Assembly: GCA_002632325.1 (NCBI GenBank) | Contig: NSJK01000007.1 | Location: 62,001-126,000 of the forward strand | Direction: 5' to 3' | From: Lysobacterales bacterium | GTDB lineage: Bacteria; Pseudomonadota; Gammaproteobacteria; Xanthomonadales; Rhodanobacteraceae | DNA length: 64,000 bases | Shown: one piece after another, positions 60,501-64,000 of the stretch | How positions within the stretch are numbered: the first letter of the stretch is position 1 | How the letters are laid out: every line of letters begins with the position of its first letter | Position numbers and translations under genes: made by a program | The notes under the pieces: generated by a model | Told to the model about the DNA's origin: nothing | Databases searched by the model: none | What the model saw: only the letters and a program-made list of their open reading frames with translations

Positions 60501-61051
60501 TGATCTGGAACGGCAGTGGCAGTTGGCCGACGCCGCAGACTGGCGACCTGTTTCAAGCCTGTGGCGACCACGGCAACGTCCAGGAAAACACGATCTGGGC
60601 AGACGCCGCCATCGGCGCCAGCAGCAACAGCGAATGGAGCCTGGGCAGCAGTTCGGGCAGCACGAACGGATCGGTCACGAGTTTCGACAGCTCCAACCGC
60701 GTCGGCGCGAACTTTGATTTCAAGGCCGGCTTCATCGCCAAGGTCGTGGGCGGACTCGCCTACGAATTCACCAAGGGCATCACGAGAGAGGTCGAGAACA
60801 GCAGCTACTGGGGCACCGGCATCACAATGGGCGGCAAGATCGGCGGCTTTGCCAATCCGGCCCTGGCGGGTCCCTGCGCCTACCGTCCGCGGCCCTACGC
60901 GTATCGCCTCACCGACCGCTCCGACACCGGCTACCAGCACGATGCCTACACGGTCGACTACGTCGTGCAGGAAGGCCCGGCGTTCTGGACGCGCGCCACG
61001 CTGCCGACCCGCTGCCTTGGCGATGAGATCTTCGCCGACAGCTTCGATTGA
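57572..61051 (+). CDS. Large secreted multidomain surface protein (FG-GAP-like, PKD, discoidin)
   Basis: A 1159-residue exported protein. A signal peptide (about 1-32) is followed by FG-GAP/VCBS-like calcium-loop strands (SIDLNGDGRDELVAAYRMGD near 110; DIDRDGTTEIL near 528). A PKD domain (AFNWTFGDGQTAQG, about 415-485) comes next. An F5/8-type C (discoidin) domain spans about 790-936 (PYVEIDLGKVQDISNIRVF, ARYVRLQHPGTANLRVAEIQ). The segments at about 630-740 and 1000-1090 are Ser/Gly-rich beta strands of unknown kind. It ends in CLGDEIFADSFD. Likely a carbohydrate- or surface-binding adhesin. The start is supported by GAAGGGG ahead of the ATG. Confidence 0.8.
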   Translation: MNLQPHLSATLVRGASRLALGLLSAGLTLLAHAAPTPFVIAAPGPIDCDSTPFGHHAPLAQDMEPMDFIAGSAINAIDEYRPSSGAEAPPFTRVYRNAPPTAFNGASLQRVVSIDLNGDGRDELVAAYRMGDGSLKLGVFHRGSPPAATLFDTWALSQSFTQVELVAGDLDGSTNGVQELGVMIRTTAGAVEVYVLSGDSSGGINQGDNAWAGYWLRNSVVGNAVGFTAGDLLLDGHQQMAVVTTFGSGSNRVLNYDLLEYQSSLPISVLPVGSNLAIGSKAFPTTIGTQFPSIAKLEADAGDVVDSGAAELVLHIQYQESSFDYIVQRLLHFTTTRVNNAITGIALFSRGAGMDYDASQIVQGANENGLASFEVTIANVDSTPKREIVLVRADPGDQLKVSVYQPAVDRNAAFQFQTTGTTVNLTNTSAGDASAFNWTFGDGQTAQGRNAIHQYANSGTYHVTLAVSFPGEASPRTYAADVPINTGANAGGQAASYSYHLAGPRYEATYPVANYNDLAFVRAAAGDIDRDGTTEILTLVRDTNNKLVRSSWRLQDPAQPSSFAGTHAVESSGAFGSITAMALVASDFDGDSLHGNLAGSGCQRVSEPQVRQVVWLPPYFAVEQASASKEGTWGKTTENQTSVEKRSGSYVSQDVSGYIGVEVGTPDNLPYTVEASATFSAGHNWETSHGEIHGEQSSIEIDEAKSVEAGEALVVIESNQFDCYRYDVRRAATGLDPNSEMRMCSPVDDTRLVSGDNAVNWDTFTPADGVTTLGHKPAQWFPLNRDWSSLALFRPVTTNTAFTNTDGANATTDGKFSTEALAGAARAQPYVEIDLGKVQDISNIRVFPAHGDAIDLQGFRVYTAYTPMSTTGLPSGPGVTMFAPETEDGVSYDRWNIWTRQPNPPYAMLRARYVRLQHPGTANLRVAEIQVFGDVHIDPPTYPQAVCDPLSGDGYFNALVWNRALSKFASIEVRGDLIWNGSGSWPTPQTGDLFQACGDHGNVQENTIWADAAIGASSNSEWSLGSSSGSTNGSVTSFDSSNRVGANFDFKAGFIAKVVGGLAYEFTKGITREVENSSYWGTGITMGGKIGGFANPALAGPCAYRPRPYAYRLTDRSDTGYQHDAYTVDYVVQEGPAFWTRATLPTRCLGDEIFADSFD

Positions 61052-61102
61052 GGTCGCGACGATGCCCACAACGCCAATCACCGATGCCGCCACGAGGACG
61101 CC

Positions 61103-63712
61103 ATGAAAATCGATCGTTCCTTCCTTTGCCTGGCAGCCATCGCGCTGGCCTTGCCAGCCTGCGCGACTGGCACCGTACTTGGCACGGGAAGTCTTGCAAA
61201 CATGCGTTATGGTGCCAGCACGGCGGTGCTGGCGGACGGCCGCATCATGGTCGCGGGCGGCAAGGCATCGCCGACCACGACGAGTTCGATCGAGATCTAC
61301 GATCCAGCCAGCGGCCAGTTCGTCAGCAATGCCTGGCTGTCGATGACTGAGCCGCGCGAAGCCGCCGTCGCGGTTTCCCTGCCGACTGGCCTCGTGCTCA
61401 TTGCCGGGGGTGCAGAACGCGTCGGCACCCCTTCGTCGCTGGCGAGCGCGGAGTTGTTCGATCCGCTCACCCTTTCGTCGGCGTCAACCGCAAGCCTGTC
61501 GCAGCGGCGCGAATATCCAACGGCGACCCTGCTCGCGGGCGGCAAGGTGCTGATCGCGGGCGGCTACGACAACGGCGATGGCGGTGGGGTCGACGGCGAT
61601 CCGGGCGTCGGCGCGTTGGCCAGCGCCGAACTCTACGATCCAGCCAGCGGCAGCTTCAGCGCGACCGGCGCGATGCAGGATGCGCGCTATCACGCGAGCA
61701 CCGTGCTGCTCGCCGACGGTCGCGTGCTGGTCATCGGCGGCTACGACAGCAACTTCCAGGCATTTGCCAAGTGCGAGATCTACGATCCGAGCAATGGTCA
61801 GTTCAGCCCTGCGGCAAGCCTGCCAAGTCCGCGCTTGAACGCCACGGCGACTTTGCTGGCCGACGGCCAGGTGCTGGTGGTGGGGGGCTCCATCGGTTCG
61901 GATTATTCGGCCAGCGCCTTGCTCTACGACCCAGACGGCAACACGTGGAATCCGACCGGTTCGATGAGCGTTGCGCGCGTGAATGCCGGAGCGGCCCTGC
62001 TCCCCGACGGTCGCGTGTTGGTGGCAGGCGGGCAGGATGGCCGATTCTCGGCACCGACCCGCATCGAGGCTTACACCCCCGGAATCGGCAGCTTTGCCAC
62101 CCTCGGTGATCTGGCAAGCCGGCGCGCAAGCCCTGCACTGGCCATGCTGCCGAACGGGCGCGTGCTCGTGGCGGGCGGCTACATCCCGCCTCCGGACCAG
62201 AATCACGGCATACAGATACTCGACAGCGCCGAGTTGATCGACCTCGATCAGCCCGTGACCGCCTCGGCCGGCGATCTCGTCGACGCGCGTCAGGATGCGA
62301 TGGCCAGCACCCTGCCCGATGGCAAGGTGCTGATTGCCGGCGGACGCGGCAGTGGCGCGGCCTTGGCATTGGCGAGCGCGCAAGTCTACGTGCCGGCAAG
62401 CAACAGTTTTGCCAGCACCGGCGCGATGGGCAGCGCGCGCTCTGGCGCCAGCGCGCAGCTGCTGCCGGACGGCTCGGTGCTGATCGCCGGTGGGCGCAAC
62501 GAAGCGGGCGCCACCCTGGCCAGTGCCGAGCGCTACGATCCACAAGCCGGCAACTTCCTGCCGATTGCGCAGCCCATGCGTCATGCACGAAGCGATTCCG
62601 CCAGCGCCCTGCTGCCGAACGGATTCGTGCTGCTCGCAGGCGGCGATGGTGGCAGCGGCGCAATCGCCGATGCCGAAACCTTCGATTGGTACGGCCACCG
62701 CTTCCAGCGCACCGGCTCCCTCGCCGTCGCACGCAGCGGGGGCAGCGCCGTCGTGCTCGGCGATGGCAGCGTGCTGATCGTCGGCGGCGTGAATGCAGCG
62801 GGCACCGCCTTGGCCAGTTGCGAGCGCTTCGACCCATCGAGCAGAACCTTCACCGCGGCAGCGACACTGGGAACTGCACGCCAGCATGCCAGCATCCAGC
62901 TGCTGCCCAACGGCAAGGTGCTGGTCGCCGGCGGCGCCAATGCTTCCGGTCCGCTCGCCAGCGCTGAACTCTATGACCCGGTCAACAACACCTTCACCCC
63001 CACCGGCGCGCTGGCCACGGCGCGCTCGCGCGCGCGCACGGTCCTGTTGCCCGATGGACGGGTATTGGTTGCAGGCGGCGTAGGCGTAACAGTCGGCGAG
63101 CTGACCAGCGCGGAACTCTACGACCCGGGTCAAGGCACGTTCTCGAACACCGCCGCGCTGCAGGCTCCGCGAGCACACGGCATCGCCGCCCTGCTCGCCG
63201 ATGGCCGCGTGCTGCTCGCCGGCGGCCAGTCCGGGAGCAGCGCGCTCGCCAGCGCCGAGCTGTTTGCAGCCGGCGCCAATGACCCGGGCGACGCCAACCA
63301 GCGCCCACTCATCCAGTCGGCGCCGGCACGGCTCGCCTTGCCCGCGGCTCTCGAACTCGACGGCGTGGGCCTGCGTGGCTCCAACCTCCTTCCCGGCGGC
63401 AGCATCGCCGGCAGCGAAGGCTCGGGCGGCGGTACCAGCACCAGTACGCCAGGCAACATTCCGCTGCTGCGCCTGCAGCGCGTCGACAACGGCCAGGTCC
63501 TCTTCCAGTCGCCCAACCCCGTCGTACCGTGGAGCGATGTCGCGTTCACCACGCCCAGCCTGCCACGCTTCGATCCATTCGATGCTTCCAGCCGCATGGC
63601 CGGGATCTGGCGTGTCAGCGTGATTGCAAATGGCGTGGAGGGAGCGGCGAAGTACGTTTCGTTCTACTGGATCGAAGACGAAATCTTCGCCAGCGGCTTC
63701 GAAGCCGAGTAA
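61103..63712 (+). CDS. Kelch-repeat lipoprotein
   Basis: An 869-residue protein with a lipoprotein signal (ALALPAC, Cys20). About 14 Kelch-type blades follow, each with a variant of LLPDGRVLVAGG preceded by SAELYDPASGSF. That is enough for two seven-bladed propellers. The C-terminal 140 residues are a beta domain (LELDGVGLRGSNLLPGGSIA), and the tail is IEDEIFASGFEAE. It follows the surface protein by 51 bp, and the two probably form an operon. Galactose-oxidase-like propellers share such blades, but no catalytic Cys-Tyr site is evident. Confidence 0.85.
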   Translation: MKIDRSFLCLAAIALALPACATGTVLGTGSLANMRYGASTAVLADGRIMVAGGKASPTTTSSIEIYDPASGQFVSNAWLSMTEPREAAVAVSLPTGLVLIAGGAERVGTPSSLASAELFDPLTLSSASTASLSQRREYPTATLLAGGKVLIAGGYDNGDGGGVDGDPGVGALASAELYDPASGSFSATGAMQDARYHASTVLLADGRVLVIGGYDSNFQAFAKCEIYDPSNGQFSPAASLPSPRLNATATLLADGQVLVVGGSIGSDYSASALLYDPDGNTWNPTGSMSVARVNAGAALLPDGRVLVAGGQDGRFSAPTRIEAYTPGIGSFATLGDLASRRASPALAMLPNGRVLVAGGYIPPPDQNHGIQILDSAELIDLDQPVTASAGDLVDARQDAMASTLPDGKVLIAGGRGSGAALALASAQVYVPASNSFASTGAMGSARSGASAQLLPDGSVLIAGGRNEAGATLASAERYDPQAGNFLPIAQPMRHARSDSASALLPNGFVLLAGGDGGSGAIADAETFDWYGHRFQRTGSLAVARSGGSAVVLGDGSVLIVGGVNAAGTALASCERFDPSSRTFTAAATLGTARQHASIQLLPNGKVLVAGGANASGPLASAELYDPVNNTFTPTGALATARSRARTVLLPDGRVLVAGGVGVTVGELTSAELYDPGQGTFSNTAALQAPRAHGIAALLADGRVLLAGGQSGSSALASAELFAAGANDPGDANQRPLIQSAPARLALPAALELDGVGLRGSNLLPGGSIAGSEGSGGGTSTSTPGNIPLLRLQRVDNGQVLFQSPNPVVPWSDVAFTTPSLPRFDPFDASSRMAGIWRVSVIANGVEGAAKYVSFYWIEDEIFASGFEAE

Positions 63713-63721
63713 GCGACCGGC

Positions 63722-63755
63722 GTTCGGGCGCGCGCGGCAAGCCACGCGCCCGAAC
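63722..63755. terminator. GC-rich hairpin after the Kelch gene
   Basis: GTTCGGGCGCG and CGCGCCCGAAC pair perfectly over 11 bp across a 12-nt loop. The hairpin begins 10 bp after the stop at 63712. There is no T-run. Confidence 0.55.
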
Positions 63756-63902
63756 CCGCGGAGGCGCTGCAGGCCGTCGCGGCTGGCATACTCCGCGCGC
63801 CATGAGCCTGCATCCACCAGTGCGAGCCTGCCTCTGCGCGCCGCGATCACGCAGCGCGTGCGCAGCGCCGATCGCGCAGGCGACTGCCGCGGACAGCGCT
63901 CG

Positions 63903-64000
63903 ATGAGCGCGCGCGGCGTGTTCATCACCGGCACCGACACCGGCATCGGCAAGACCTGGGCCAGCTGCGCCCTGCTGCGCGGCTGGCGCGCGCATGGCCT
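63903..64000 (+). CDS. bioD: Dethiobiotin synthetase BioD (5' end only)
   Basis: The first 32 codons read MSARGVFITGTDTGIGKTWA and onward. GTDTGIGKT is the P-loop of BioD, which closes the ureido ring of dethiobiotin from 7,8-diaminononanoate, CO2 and ATP. The gene runs off the right edge. Confidence 0.85.
   Translation, partial: MSARGVFITGTDTGIGKTWASCALLRGWRAHG

Noticed and set aside
63802..63906. A short plus-strand frame that ends overlapping the bioD start
   Set aside because: Thirty-four residues rich in Arg/Ala/Cys with no ribosome binding site or known counterpart upstream of bioD.
58217..63952. Two minus-strand frames of more than 800 codons opposite the surface protein and Kelch genes
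   Set aside because: They mirror the repeat structure of the plus-strand genes and show only low-complexity His/Arg/Gln composition.

Overview
The window is one contiguous, high-G+C stretch of a gammaproteobacterial chromosome. The likely source is the Xanthomonadales/Lysobacterales, closest in style to Rhodanobacteraceae or Lysobacter relatives. The basis is the atpIBEFHAGDC-glmU-glmS gene order, a FadE-type acyl-CoA dehydrogenase, two ECF-sigma/Ser-Thr-kinase-TPR modules, small DUF4124-like proteins, GGGAATCGG palindromes and many secreted proteins ending in an I/V-F-x-x-x-F motif. This is family recognition by reading; no search was run. I found no rRNA, tRNA, CRISPR array, phage or intact insertion sequence.

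Layout. 1-7262: the 3' end of rodA, a sigma factor/kinase pair, a decayed beta-helix gene flanked by a duplicated lipoprotein-gene tail, and two secreted proteins. 7637-14525: a nitrobindin-like protein, a short AMP nucleosidase, fadE, a membrane protein with a degenerate GGDEF domain, and a small periplasmic protein. 14504-28453 (minus strand): a MoxR-DUF58-BatA-like-DUF4175-like operon, a GEVED surface protein, remnants of a duplicated DUF4159 gene joined to a winged-helix fragment, then DUF4159, PmbA/TldE and a Tat-exported TldD. 28576-28742 is a MITE-like element. 28752-37513: queD, a phasin and the full ATP synthase operon, with palindromic repeats in its intergenic gaps. 37612-40595: a GT-C-like membrane protein and a TPR-sulfotransferase. 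40709-49636: glmU and glmS, separated by a UDP-sugar dehydrogenase, a UDP-sugar epimerase, two secreted proteins and an Xre-RES toxin-antitoxin pair. 49790-63712: a second sigma/kinase module, three tandem paralogous secreted proteins, a LOG protein, a TfoX C-terminal-domain protein, fRMsr, a 1159-residue multidomain surface protein and a 14-repeat Kelch lipoprotein. The window ends in the first codons of bioD.

How the genes fit together. GlmS and GlmU make UDP-GlcNAc, which the inserted dehydrogenase and epimerase could convert to uronic-acid sugars for a surface polysaccharide. Both ends of the window carry a sigma/kinase pair followed by genes for exported proteins, which suggests, without proving, that envelope or surface functions are their targets. 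The TldD/PmbA/DUF4159 genes and the MoxR operon lie on one strand and look like a single ancestral locus split by about 3 kb of inserted and decayed DNA.
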